Shown: positions 1-6,847 of the stretch, piece after piece | Layout: every line of letters starts with the position of its first letter | Position numbering within the stretch: the stretch's first letter is position 1 | Assembly: GCA_902802215.1 (NCBI GenBank) | Contig: CADCLH010000084.1 | Span: 1 to 11,991 of the forward strand | Reading direction: 5' to 3' | Length of the DNA: 11,991 bases | Source: Oscillospiraceae bacterium | Lineage (GTDB): Bacteria; Bacillota; Clostridia; Oscillospirales; Oscillospiraceae | The notes under the pieces: generated by a model | What the model saw: the letters and a program-made list of their open reading frames with translations, nothing else | The model's database searches: none | What the model was told of the DNA's origin: nothing | Made by a program: the position numbers and the translations under genes

Positions 1-920
1 CGGCGCTTGAGGTGCGGGGTGCGCAGGGCAAGGGCGCTGCCGTAGACGATCGTGAACGCGGCGGCCAGCATGGCGGTCTCCTGCGCCCAGGTGCCGCGCA
101 GAAAGCCGCAGCCGAAGCCGTAGTACACAAGGCGCATCACGGCGAAGGCGCCGGACTTGACCACCGCGACCGCGTGCAGCAGGGCCGTGACCGGCGTCGG
201 CGCGACCGAGGCCGCGGGCAGCCAGCGGTAAAACGGGAAGATCGCGGCCTTGACGCCGAAGCCGAAGAAGGCCAGCACGAACACGGCGCGCAGCTGCCCC
301 TCGTGCCCGGCGACCCGCGCCGGGTCCAGGATGCCGCCGTAGACGAAGTCCAGCGAGCCGGTGCAGCGGCAGAGCACCATCAGGAAGATGAAGATCAGCG
401 CCGCGCCCGTCGTGGAATAGAGGATGTAGAGCTTGCCCGCCCAGCGGGCCTTGTCGTCCATCTCGTGCATCACGAGCGGGAGCGTGGCGAGGGTCATGAG
501 CTCATAGCAGAGGTAGAGCGTGAAGAAGTTCGCGCTGTAGGCGATGCCGGCCACGATCCCGAAGCTCATGGTGAAGAAGCCGTAAAAGAGGTTTTCCCTG
601 CCCGCGTGCTTCATGTAGGAGAGGGCGAATACCGTGGTCACGGGCCAGAGCACGCCGATGATCGCCCCGAACACGAGGCCCGGACCGTCGGGGCGGAAGG
701 CGATCACGAGATGGCGGCTGAGCGCGGCGACGTGGAAGGCGAGCGCGTCGGGCCCGAAGCGCGCCGAGCACAGCGCCGTCGAGAGCACCAGCGCCGCCCC
801 GACAAAGACCGAGACGAGCGCCCAGCGGTGGCGTCTCGCCCAGTCCTCCGGCCGCCGGATCAGCAGTCCCCCTCCCGCGAGGATGGGGAAGAGGACGCTT
901 AAAAGCGTCAGACTTCGCAT
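1..920 (-). CDS. Proton/cation antiporter-like membrane subunit, NuoL/MrpA-type (partial, 3' end outside window)
   Basis: The first 306 residues of a large polytopic protein of the Proton_antipo_M family (NuoL/M/N, MrpA/D), which moves H+ or Na+ across the cytoplasmic membrane in complex I-like and Mrp-like assemblies. The family signature is visible: the TM5 glutamate in LCYELMTLATLPLV (Glu140), the TM7 lysine in FGFGVKAAIFPF (Lys224), then RWLPAASVAPTPVTALLHA (residues 232-250) with His249 and Lys255. The APTPVTALLHA form resembles NuoL/MrpA more than NuoN/MrpD. The ATG is preceded by an AGGAAGGA ribosome binding site and lies 12 nt after the previous stop. It is the third consecutive antiporter-like gene of the operon. 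The C-terminus is not visible, so the presence of a NuoL-type lateral helix or a MrpA-type tail cannot be judged. Confidence 0.9.
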   Translation of the reverse strand, partial: MRSLTLLSVLFPILAGGGLLIRRPEDWARRHRWALVSVFVGAALVLSTALCSARFGPDALAFHVAALSRHLVIAFRPDGPGLVFGAIIGVLWPVTTVFALSYMKHAGRENLFYGFFTMSFGIVAGIAYSANFFTLYLCYELMTLATLPLVMHEMDDKARWAGKLYILYSTTGAALIFIFLMVLCRCTGSLDFVYGGILDPARVAGHEGQLRAVFVLAFFGFGVKAAIFPFYRWLPAASVAPTPVTALLHAVAVVKSGAFAVMRLVYYGFGCGFLRGTWAQETAMLAAAFTIVYGSALALRTPHLKR

Positions 921-932
921 ACGCGTCCTTCC

Positions 933-2369
933 TCAGAGCAGACCGCCGGCGAGGGCGGTAAAGAAGTTCAGCAGCTGCGTCGGGAACATGCCGACCAGGG
1001 CGGTCAGCACGGCGAAGACGACGATGGGCACGCGCATGGTCAGCGGGGCCTCGCAGGGCTCTCCCGCCTCGAAGTCGCGGCCGGGGAAGAAGGCGTCGGC
1101 CACGATGGGCAGCAGGTAGAAGGCGGTCAGCAGGGCCGAGAGCATCAGCATCCCGACGCCGACGACATTGATCGTCGACCCGGCGGACAGCGCGCCGACG
1201 GCCAGATACCACTTGGCGGTGAAGCCGCCGAGCGGCGGGATGCCGATCAGCGACAGGGAGGCCAGCGTGAAGCACAGCATCGTGACTGGCATGCGTTTGC
1301 CGATGCCCTTGAGCTCCCCGACGCGGGTGTGGTGGGTCTGCATGATGATGTTGCCCGCGCAGAGGAAGAGCGCGTCCTTGGCCATCGCGTGGGCCACGAG
1401 CTGGAGCATCGCCCCGGCAAAGCCGACGGCCGTGAAGCTGAACAGGCCGAAGAGCACATAGGACACGTTGGAGACGGTGGAGTAGGCCAGACGCTTTTTG
1501 AGTACCTTCTCGCCCAGAGCCAGCATCGAGCCGGTGAAGACCGTGACGATGGAGAGGACCTGGATCGTGGTCTGCACCCAGGTGCCGCTCAGCAGGTCCG
1601 CGCCGAACAGCCAGAACACCGAGCGCAGGATGGCGATCACGCCGCCCTTGGTGATGAGGCCGGAGAGCACGGCGCTCGCGGGCGAGGGGGCCACGGGATG
1701 GGCCTCGGTCAGCCACATTTGCAGCGGGACGAGACCCGCCTTCGCGCCGAAGCCGAACACCGTGAGGAAGGCGGCGGCCAGAATGGTCTTCGGGTTGCCG
1801 ACCAGCTTCACCCCGCCCGGCACGAACTCCAGCGGATTGCCCGCCGCGGCCAGCAGGAGAAAGCCCATCAGCGCCAGCAGCGCGCCGAAGGTGGAGTAGC
1901 CCAGATACTTGAAGGCGGCCGCGCGGGAGTTCTCGCTCCCGTTGTGCAGCACCAGCGGCATCGAGGCCAGCGTCATGAACTCGAAGCACATGTAGAGCGT
2001 CACGGCGTTTCTGGCCGCGGCCAGCAGGATCAGCGTGCCGTAGGTGAGCTGATAGAAGCCGAAGAACTGCCCCTCGCGCCCCTCGTGCGGCATGTAGCCG
2101 AAGGCGTGGAACTGCACCAGACACCAGATCAGCGAGGCCAGCAGGATGAAGAACAGGCTCAGTCCGTCGATCCCGAAGCGTAAAGACAGCGTCTCGCCCA
2201 GCTCGAGCAGGGTGACGTCCTCCACGCGGAGCAGCGCCGCGGCGGAGGCCAGCAGCGCGCTCAGGATCACGCTGGCGGCGGTCACGCGGTGCAGGCGGCG
2301 CGCGTCCGTTTCACGGAAGGCGTAGATCGCCCCGAGCAGGGGGACCAGGGCGGCAAACATCAGAAGCAT
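933..2369 (-). CDS. Proton/cation antiporter-like membrane subunit, NuoM/MrpD-type
   Basis: A 478-residue multi-spanning membrane protein of the Proton_antipo_M family and of ordinary family length. The expected proton-path residues are present: Glu130 in CFEFMTLASMPLV, Lys210 in FGFGAKAGLVPL, the segment WLTEAHPVAPSPASAVLSG (219-237), Lys241, His327 in QLVAHAMAKD and Lys386 in GGFTAKWYL. The charged residues thought to carry protons in NuoM/MrpD are therefore kept and the subunit is probably active. An ATG six codons upstream (2387) overlaps the preceding stop. I chose 2369 because AAAGGAGAG sits about 8 nt before it, whereas nothing like a ribosome binding site precedes 2387. The neighbours make it one of three antiporter subunits of a single complex. 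Whether H+ or Na+ is carried cannot be read from the sequence. Confidence 0.93.
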   Translation of the reverse strand: MLLMFAALVPLLGAIYAFRETDARRLHRVTAASVILSALLASAAALLRVEDVTLLELGETLSLRFGIDGLSLFFILLASLIWCLVQFHAFGYMPHEGREGQFFGFYQLTYGTLILLAAARNAVTLYMCFEFMTLASMPLVLHNGSENSRAAAFKYLGYSTFGALLALMGFLLLAAAGNPLEFVPGGVKLVGNPKTILAAAFLTVFGFGAKAGLVPLQMWLTEAHPVAPSPASAVLSGLITKGGVIAILRSVFWLFGADLLSGTWVQTTIQVLSIVTVFTGSMLALGEKVLKKRLAYSTVSNVSYVLFGLFSFTAVGFAGAMLQLVAHAMAKDALFLCAGNIIMQTHHTRVGELKGIGKRMPVTMLCFTLASLSLIGIPPLGGFTAKWYLAVGALSAGSTINVVGVGMLMLSALLTAFYLLPIVADAFFPGRDFEAGEPCEAPLTMRVPIVVFAVLTALVGMFPTQLLNFFTALAGGLL

Positions 2370-2375
2370 GTCACT

Positions 2376-2384
2376 CTCTCCTTT
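2376..2384 (-). promoter_or_regulatory. Ribosome binding site that decides the start of the middle antiporter gene
   Basis: AAAGGAGAG lies 8 nt (measured from the AGGAG core) before the ATG at 2369 and overlaps the tail of the preceding gene, whose stop is at 2386-2384. It favours 2369 over the in-frame ATG at 2387, so this junction is a 14-nt gap rather than an ATGA overlap. Confidence 0.75.
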
Positions 2385-3874
2385 CATACGAGGGCGAGGC
2401 CGCGGACGATCAGATCCATCACGGGCCCGAAGCGGAGGCCGAGGGTCAGGACCCCGGCCGCGAGAAGCAGGATGGCGGCAGAGCAGGCGTCATCCCGTCC
2501 GGGCCGCGAAGCCTCCGCGGGCGCGCCGCTCCAGACGTTGATGAGCGCGGGCAGGTAGTACAGCGCGTTGAGCACCGACGACAGGGCCAGAACGCCGAGC
2601 GCGACGGCGGTCTTCGTCCCGTCCGGGATCGAGCCCAGGGCGAGCCCCGCCTTGGCCGCGAAGCCGCCGAAGAGCGGGATGCCCACCATGCTCAGCGCGC
2701 CGACGCCGAAGCCGAGTCCGGCAAGCGGCGCGCGCCGGGCCGAGCCGCGCAGGGCGAATAGCTGCTTTTCATGCCCCGAGACCGCCGAGAGCCTGCCCGC
2801 CGAGACGAAGAGCAGGGGCTTGGCGAAGGCGTGGGCCAGGATCTGGAAGCAGGCCGCCGCGACGCCCGCCCCGGTGCCGAGGCCGACGCCCATGAAGATG
2901 TAGCCGACCTGCGCCACGGTGGACCAGGCCAGCATGCGCTTGACGTGGGTCTCGCCGATGGCCCGCACCGAGCCGAGGATCATCCCCGAAAAGCCGAGGA
3001 CAAAGACGGCGTCGCTCACGCGCAGGGCGCGCACGGTGTCCAGCGTGAACACGCGCACATACAGCAGGATCAGCAGCACCGCGTAGCCCTTGACCACAAG
3101 GCCCGAGAGCACGGCGCTCGACGCGGTGGTGGCGCTGCCGTGCGCGTCGGGCAGCCAGCGGTGGAAGGGGAACATGGCGCTCTTGACGCCGAGTCCCGCC
3201 GTCATCAGGCCGAGGCTGAGGGCGAGGACCCCGCGTCTCTCCCCCGCCGCCGCGAGCTTTGCCACCGCCGCGCTGAGCTGGGGCATCAGCAGGTGTCCGG
3301 TCACGGCGTAGAGCAGCACGAGGCCGAACAGGAACATGCCCGAGCCCAGCAGGCTCAGAAACAGGTAGCGCACCGTGGCGACCAGCGTCGGGCCGGAGTC
3401 CTTCGCCATCACCAGCGCGCAGGCGGCGATGGTGCTGATCTCGATGAACACGTAGGCGGTGAAGATGTCGTTGGTATAGGTCAGAACGAACAGGCTCGCC
3501 AGGACCATGCACAGCATCACGCAGGCGAGGCCCGTCTTTTTTTCGTCCACGTCCGCGAAGAAATCCGTCCTCCCGCCGAGCAGGCACAGGCACATCACCA
3601 GCGAGAACACGAAGCCGAACAGGCCCTGCAGAGGCCCGCCCTTGATCTCGTTGCCGAAGGGGGCGGGGAATTTGCCCATCGTGTAGGCGAAGGCCGTGTC
3701 GGCGCGGGCGATCCGGACCAGAAAGACCAAGGATGCGAGGGCGCACGCCGCGGCGACGCCGAAGCTCACGCCCCAGGCGAGCCTTGCCCGGGGTCCGAGA
3801 GACAGCAGAATCGCGGCGATCATGCACAGGAAGATGCAGAAAAAGGGGAGATTCCAGACAAAGGGCACGCTCAC
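2384..3874 (-). CDS. Proton/cation antiporter-like membrane subunit, NuoN/MrpD/MbhH-type
   Basis: A 496-residue polytopic membrane protein, the first of three antiporter-like subunits. Family residues seen: Glu145 in YVFIEISTIAACAL, Lys231 in GLGVKSAMFPFHRWLPDAH (227-245), Lys262 in SGLVVKGYAV, His348 in QILAHAFAKP and Lys408 in GGFAAKAGL. FGNEIKGGP near residue 73 is the kind of loop seen in MbhH/MrpD proteins. The GTG at 3874 overlaps the MrpC stop (GTGA). A G-rich ribosome binding site (AAAAGGGGGG) stands only 1 nt before that GTG but 7 nt before the in-frame GTG at 3868, so translation may really begin two codons later. The role is inferred as an ion-translocating subunit of an Mrp/MBH-like complex. 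Confidence 0.93.
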   Translation of the reverse strand: MSVPFVWNLPFFCIFLCMIAAILLSLGPRARLAWGVSFGVAAACALASLVFLVRIARADTAFAYTMGKFPAPFGNEIKGGPLQGLFGFVFSLVMCLCLLGGRTDFFADVDEKKTGLACVMLCMVLASLFVLTYTNDIFTAYVFIEISTIAACALVMAKDSGPTLVATVRYLFLSLLGSGMFLFGLVLLYAVTGHLLMPQLSAAVAKLAAAGERRGVLALSLGLMTAGLGVKSAMFPFHRWLPDAHGSATTASSAVLSGLVVKGYAVLLILLYVRVFTLDTVRALRVSDAVFVLGFSGMILGSVRAIGETHVKRMLAWSTVAQVGYIFMGVGLGTGAGVAAACFQILAHAFAKPLLFVSAGRLSAVSGHEKQLFALRGSARRAPLAGLGFGVGALSMVGIPLFGGFAAKAGLALGSIPDGTKTAVALGVLALSSVLNALYYLPALINVWSGAPAEASRPGRDDACSAAILLLAAGVLTLGLRFGPVMDLIVRGLALV

Positions 3875-4245
3875 TCCCCCCTTTTCTTCATCGCTTCCAG
3901 GAGCCTGCGCAGGTCCGTGGTGCCGTAGACGCCGTACACGCGCTGGATCAGCGCCAGCGAGAAGGCCGACACGCTGACCGACACCACGATGCCCGTCAGC
4001 ACGAGGCCCGCGGGGATGGGGTTGACGTAGCGCGAGGGGTCGGCCCCGCCGTCGGTGAGGATGGCGGCGGCGCGTCCGGCGACCGTGCCGCGGCTGGCCA
4101 GCAGCAGGAACACGGAGGCGTCCATGATATTGAAGGCGACGACCTTGCGGATCAGGTCGGGGTGCAGCAGCACATGCAGAAAGCCCACCGCGAAAAGGAC
4201 GGACGCGGTGACGGCGTAGCGGTTTTGGACCAGCAGCGTCAGCAT
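3871..4245 (-). CDS. mnhC: MrpC/MnhC/MbhG subunit (NuoK-like)
   Basis: A small, three-helix membrane protein of 124 residues and of normal size for MrpC/NuoK. The signature NPIPAGLVLTGIVV (residues 75-88) corresponds to the conserved DPLPQALVLTAIVI-type segment of MrpC. HPDLIRKVVAFNIMDASV (28-45) matches the first conserved region of NuoK-like proteins. In Mrp and MBH complexes this subunit sits between MrpB and the MrpD-type antiporter and helps form the ion path; the gene order here agrees. The ATG shares one base with the upstream TGA (TGATG) and is preceded by AAAGGAGAG at about 7 nt. The C-terminus (LLEAMKKRGE) is charged and presumably cytoplasmic. Confidence 0.92.
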   Translation of the reverse strand: MLTLLVQNRYAVTASVLFAVGFLHVLLHPDLIRKVVAFNIMDASVFLLLASRGTVAGRAAAILTDGGADPSRYVNPIPAGLVLTGIVVSVSVSAFSLALIQRVYGVYGTTDLRRLLEAMKKRGE

Positions 4246-5084
4246 CACAGCTCTCCTTTCGTGTAGAAGGCGAAAAAGCCGTACATCGTGCTCATGACGA
4301 CGAGGCCGACGGCCACGTCGATGATCTGCACGATCCAGCGGGACAGCCCGCTCTCGACGCCGTTGGCCCCGAGGAAGACGTACAGCCCGAACATCACGGC
4401 GTAGAGCATCAGCCCGGAGATGCGCACGGCGTCGAACACGCGCCGGGTGAAGAAGCGCCGCACGCGGTCTCTGCCGAAGGCCGCGGCAAAGAGGATCAGC
4501 GCCGCGCCCAGCACCGCGCCGCCCGAGAAGCCGCCCCCCGGCGAGAGGTGGCCGTGAAACAGGATGCATAGGCCGAAGACCAGCACGCAGGGCACGATGA
4601 AGCGGGCAACGGTCGCGAGGATCGCGTCGCGCGCCGCCTCCTTTTCGCAGGCCTCGGCCTCTTTGCGCAGGGCGGGCGTCGTCGCCCGCAGCAGCAGCTC
4701 CACACAGCACAGCGCGACGAACAGCACGCAGCTCTCGCCGAAGGTGTCGAAGCCGCGGTAGTTGAGGATCATCCCGGCGACGGCGTTCTCCGCGCCGGTC
4801 TCTTCCTCGGCCGAGCCGACGTAGCGTTCGGCCACCTCGTTGTTCGTGGGATTGCCCGCGTCGGCAAAGGGCGGCAGGCCCGCGACGCCGAGGATCAGGC
4901 ACAGCGCCAGCAGCATGCACAGCACGATCGCGCACAGCGCGTAGGCGCGCAGGAAGCCGTCGAGCTGTCTGCGGTCGTCCCGCCGCGCGGGGCGCGTTTT
5001 CGGTTTCTTCGGGGGCGTCTCGCGCCACCCGGCCCGGAGCGGGTAGCCGCTCTCCCCGTCGAGCCATCTGCGAAGCGCGCTCAT
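4245..5084 (-). CDS. MbhE-MrpB fusion: MrpA C-terminal-like domain joined to MnhB
   Basis: A 279-residue membrane protein with two recognisable parts. Residues about 75-135 carry NPTNNEVAERYVG followed by AVAGMILNYRGFDTFGE and LFVALCCVELLL, the pattern of MbhE and of the MrpA C-terminus (family: VNVILVDFRGFDTLGE). Glu117 is the conserved acidic residue. Residues about 155-275 are an MnhB/MbhF domain with the hallmark FHGHLSPGGGFSGGAV (176-191). A basic, Pro/Lys/Arg-rich cytoplasmic extension of about 40 residues precedes the first helix. In MBH complexes MbhE and MbhF are separate neighbours; here they are one chain. A GGAGG site lies 7 nt before the ATG, which overlaps the upstream stop (ATGA). 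It probably helps form the Na+/H+ path between the MrpEFG and MrpD parts. Confidence 0.9.
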   Translation of the reverse strand: MSALRRWLDGESGYPLRAGWRETPPKKPKTRPARRDDRRQLDGFLRAYALCAIVLCMLLALCLILGVAGLPPFADAGNPTNNEVAERYVGSAEEETGAENAVAGMILNYRGFDTFGESCVLFVALCCVELLLRATTPALRKEAEACEKEAARDAILATVARFIVPCVLVFGLCILFHGHLSPGGGFSGGAVLGAALILFAAAFGRDRVRRFFTRRVFDAVRISGLMLYAVMFGLYVFLGANGVESGLSRWIVQIIDVAVGLVVMSTMYGFFAFYTKGEL

Positions 5085-5335
5085 TTCTCATCCTCCGTTC
5101 CCTGCATCCGGCGGATGCGGCGCAGCGTCAGATAGAACAGCACGCCCGTCACGCCGGCGCCGACGGCGGCCTCGGTGATGGCGAGGTCCGGCGCGCGCAG
5201 CAGCATCCAGATCACGCTCATCACGAGGCCGAAGACCGTAAAGGTGATGACCATGATAAGGGGGTGCTTTTGCAGCGGGGCCAAGACGCCGGTGATGAGC
5301 AGCAGCAAAAGCAGGATACATTCCACAGCCGTCAT
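5081..5335 (-). CDS. DUF4040 / MbhD-like subunit (part of MrpA C-terminus)
   Basis: A short hydrophobic protein of 84 residues. The conserved MbhD/MrpA motif is RAPDLAITEAAVGAG (residues 47-61), where MrpA proteins typically show GAPDLALT; Glu55 is the acidic residue in the membrane. Together with the MbhE domain of the next gene it replaces the C-terminal part of a fused MrpA, the arrangement found in membrane-bound hydrogenase and Mbs-type clusters. It starts within an ATGA overlap with the MrpG stop and has a GGAGGAGG site 7 nt upstream, and it overlaps the next gene in the same way. Its size is usual for stand-alone DUF4040 proteins. Confidence 0.9.
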   Translation of the reverse strand: MTAVECILLLLLLITGVLAPLQKHPLIMVITFTVFGLVMSVIWMLLRAPDLAITEAAVGAGVTGVLFYLTLRRIRRMQGTEDEK

Positions 5336-5649
5336 CGTCTGTCCTCCTCCCGGTAGTCCTTTCCCGCGCCCGGATGCGAGGAGACCTCGGCCCCGGCGAT
5401 CAGGTGGGTCAGGGCGGGGCCGGTGAGAAACAGGAAGCCGAGGATCACAAGGAGCTTGAGCGTCGCGGCGGCGCTGCCCGTGAGGATCGCGACGGCGATC
5501 ACGATCGAGCCGATGCCGAGCGTGTCGCCCACGGCGGCGGCGTGCATGCGGCTCATGACGTAGGGGAAGCGGTAGAAGCCGACGACCGCGGACAGGAAGG
5601 CGAAGAGGCCCAGAGCCAGAAAGGGCAGGGCGATGCACAGGCGGATCAT
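5332..5649 (-). CDS. mnhG: MrpG/MnhG/MbhC subunit
   Basis: A 105-residue protein with three predicted membrane helices. The family signature is clear: FYRFPYVMSRMHAAAVGDTLG (residues 25-45, with Arg34 and His36), matching the conserved RFPD-SRLHA-DTLG block of MrpG, followed by GPALTHLIAGAE (77-88). The hydrophilic C-terminus is short and charged. MrpG forms, with MrpE and MrpF, the sodium-linked accessory module of Mrp and MBH complexes. The ATG at 5649 overlaps the MrpF stop (ATGA), and translational coupling is likely. Confidence 0.93.
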   Translation of the reverse strand: MIRLCIALPFLALGLFAFLSAVVGFYRFPYVMSRMHAAAVGDTLGIGSIVIAVAILTGSAAATLKLLVILGFLFLTGPALTHLIAGAEVSSHPGAGKDYREEDRR

Positions 5650-5924
5650 TTCTTCTTCTCCTCCTTCCGGTCGGCGGCGAGCAGCCGGGTCAGCAGCACG
5701 TTCGCCGTGAAGCCGAGCAGCGCGTAAACAAGCGCCACGTCGAGCAGGTACGCCGCCCGCAGCCGCCGCGAGAGGATGATGATCGAGGCGGTGACGAGGG
5801 TGTTGATCTCGTTGACCGCAACGATGCGGTCGGTGAAGCGGGGCCCTTTGAGGACCCTGACCATCAGGGCGAGCATCAGCAGCGCGAGAAAGATCAGCGC
5901 GCCGGTGAGGATTTTGTCTTCCAT
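5646..5924 (-). CDS. mnhF: MrpF/MnhF/MbhB subunit
   Basis: A 92-residue protein with three helices. The diagnostic motif is RVLKGPRFTDRIVAVNEIN (residues 23-41), with the Asp32-Arg33 pair typical of MrpF, followed by LDVALVYALLGFTANVLL (61-78), whose Asp62 is also conserved in the family. The lysine-rich tail (DRKEEKKK) is presumably cytoplasmic. The start ATG shares one base with the MrpE stop (TGATG) and is preceded by GGAGG 7 nt upstream. Between MrpE and MrpG it completes the canonical E-F-G triplet. Confidence 0.93.
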   Translation of the reverse strand: MEDKILTGALIFLALLMLALMVRVLKGPRFTDRIVAVNEINTLVTASIIILSRRLRAAYLLDVALVYALLGFTANVLLTRLLAADRKEEKKK

Positions 5925-6382
5925 CAGCGCTCCTCCAGCTTCTTGGCCATGCGGAAGAAGGCGCTGTACTCGATGCCGGGCTGGAAGCTGTCGTCCAGGG
6001 CGTGCACGGCGTACTCCTTCCCTTCGAGCTTGACGGTGTAGGTGCCGGGCGTGAGCGTGATGGAGTTTGCCACCAGCACGCGCAGCATCTCCTTGTCAAG
6101 CGTACTCGTAAAGCGCACCAGCGTCGGCTCGGGCGGCTTTTTGCGCCAGATCCAGCCGATCACCAGAAAGCCCTCGCGCACCATCTCCTTGAGCAGCAGC
6201 GCAAGATAGCGCAGCGCGTCCGGCAGCTCGATCAGGCCGCGGTAAAAGCGGCGGCTGTCGTAGCCCAGAAAGCGCGCGCAGAACAGCGTGACGAGGCCGG
6301 CGACCGCCGCGCCGAGCGCAAGGCCCGCGAGCGTCACGCCGCCGGAGAAGATCAGCCACAGCGCGAGCAGAAGCACAAACAA
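5924..6382 (-). CDS. mnhE: MrpE/MnhE/MbhA subunit, first gene of the operon (TTG start)
   Basis: A 152-residue protein: an N-terminal pair of helices (FVLLLALWLIFSGG and the segment around residues 18-35), an amphipathic middle (ELPDALRYLALLLKEM), and a C-terminal soluble domain with the MrpE signature ANSITLTPGTYTV (105-117) and VHALDD (126-131). MrpE is needed for assembly of Mrp-type antiporters and has a counterpart in membrane-bound hydrogenases. The best start is TTG at 6382: AAAGGGGG lies 8 nt upstream, no ATG exists nearby, and the next candidate, GTG two codons on, is worse spaced. A weak TTG start on the first gene could lower translation of the operon. Promoter and short leader lie directly upstream. 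Confidence 0.92.
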   Translation of the reverse strand: MFVLLLALWLIFSGGVTLAGLALGAAVAGLVTLFCARFLGYDSRRFYRGLIELPDALRYLALLLKEMVREGFLVIGWIWRKKPPEPTLVRFTSTLDKEMLRVLVANSITLTPGTYTVKLEGKEYAVHALDDSFQPGIEYSAFFRMAKKLEER

Positions 6383-6390
6383 ATCCGCCG

Positions 6391-6398
6391 CCCCCTTT
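6391..6398 (-). promoter_or_regulatory. Ribosome binding site of the TTG-started mrpE gene
   Basis: AAAGGGGG lies 8 nt before the TTG at 6382. Its spacing supports the unusual TTG as the true initiation codon; there is no competing ATG in the frame until deep inside the gene. Confidence 0.65.
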
Positions 6399-6427
6399 CG
6401 TGTTCGGGATAGATTGACCTATTATGA

Positions 6428-6456
6428 ATTATACCTTGTGGGATTTCGCTTTTCAA
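6428..6456 (-). promoter_or_regulatory. Vegetative (sigma-A type) promoter of the mrp/MBH-like operon
   Basis: The -35 TTGAAA (6456-6451) and -10 TATAAT (6433-6428) are separated by exactly 17 bp, close to perfect consensus. Predicted transcription start is near 6421, giving a leader of about 39 nt to the TTG codon. The -10 lies within an ATAAT-TC-ATAAT direct repeat. No clear operator dyad is seen, so strong constitutive transcription offset by a weak start codon is one reading. Confidence 0.8.
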
Positions 6457-6479
6457 GGCTTTGTTGCCATCGGACAGGG

Positions 6480-6508
6480 AAAACGCGTCCGGCGAAAACC
6501 GGGCGCGT
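6480..6508 (-). terminator. GC-rich terminator-like hairpin, copy 1 (one mismatch)
   Basis: Arms ACGCGTCCGG (6483-6492) and CCGGGCGCGT (6499-6508) enclose a CGAAAA loop. One position is imperfect: a U-G wobble if read on plus, an A-C mismatch on minus. On the minus strand the stem is followed by four T residues (6483-6480), so it is oriented to stop leftward transcripts before the mrp promoter. It is one of three near-identical hairpins in the window and here follows the repeat element rather than a gene. Confidence 0.55.
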
Positions 6509-6533
6509 GAGAGCGTAGACAAAGTCTGGACCC

Positions 6534-6792
6534 CGTCATTGCGAACCAGTGACCGATGTCACTGGTGCGGCAATCCGTTTTTCCCTTGGCAGAACAAGAC
6601 CCGCAGAAGGCGGATTTCCGGGCTGGCCGCCGGGAAATGCGAACCGCCGCTGCCTGTGGCAGATGAAGGCGGTGCGTATTTTCCGCAGCCGCGCCTTTGG
6701 CGGGCCGTCGCGAAGCAGGCCCGGGAAAGGCAATGCGGCAAGGCGTTATACGGATTCCCACGCCAGTGTTGCGACACTGGCTCGGAATGACG
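6534..6792. repeat. MITE-like interspersed element with inverted palindromic ends
   Basis: The left end (6534-6577) begins CGTCATTGCGAACCAGTG and folds into a hairpin with a perfect 9-bp stem, ACCAGTGAC (6545-6553) against GTCACTGGT (6558-6566). The right end (6751-6792) is a diverged inverted copy ending GGCTCGGAATGACG, with an 8-bp stem, GCCAGTGT (6762-6769) against ACACTGGC (6774-6781). Between them lies at least one nested stem: ACCGCC (6643-6648) pairs with GGCGGT (6668-6673), and CTGCC with GGCAG inside it. There is no transposase and no convincing gene. The end sequence resembles the CGTCATTGCGA...GGCAATCCG dispersed palindromes common in many bacterial genomes. No immediate target-site duplication is seen. 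Confidence 0.75.
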
Positions 6793-6816
6793 TGAAAGAG
6801 GGTTCGTCTGGATAAT

Positions 6817-6844
6817 AACGCGCCCGGCGAAAACCGGGCGCGTT
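6817..6844 (-). terminator. GC-rich terminator-like hairpin, copy 2, after the YD-repeat lipoprotein
   Basis: A perfect 11-bp stem (AACGCGCCCGG at 6817-6827, its complement at 6834-6844) with a CGAAAA loop, starting 3 nt after the TAA at 6850-6848. The downstream tract on the minus strand is TTATTATCC, T-rich but interrupted, so intrinsic termination is probable but not ideal. Confidence 0.65.
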
Positions 6845-6847
6845 CGC

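Noticed and set aside
12..902. Long plus-strand open frame opposite the partial antiporter gene
   Set aside because: Its product is low-complexity and charge-rich (many Arg, His, Glu, Gly), typical of the antisense of GC-rich membrane-protein genes; the minus strand encodes a clear antiporter protein.
2771..3928. 385-codon plus-strand open frame opposite the NuoN-like gene
   Set aside because: The composition is dominated by His, Glu, Arg and Gln with no domain or ribosome binding site; it mirrors the real membrane-protein gene.
6524..6812. GTCTGGA on both sides of the MITE-like element as a target-site duplication
   Set aside because: The copies lie 3 nt from one end but 13 nt from the other, so they do not abut the element symmetrically; a 7-base match could be chance.
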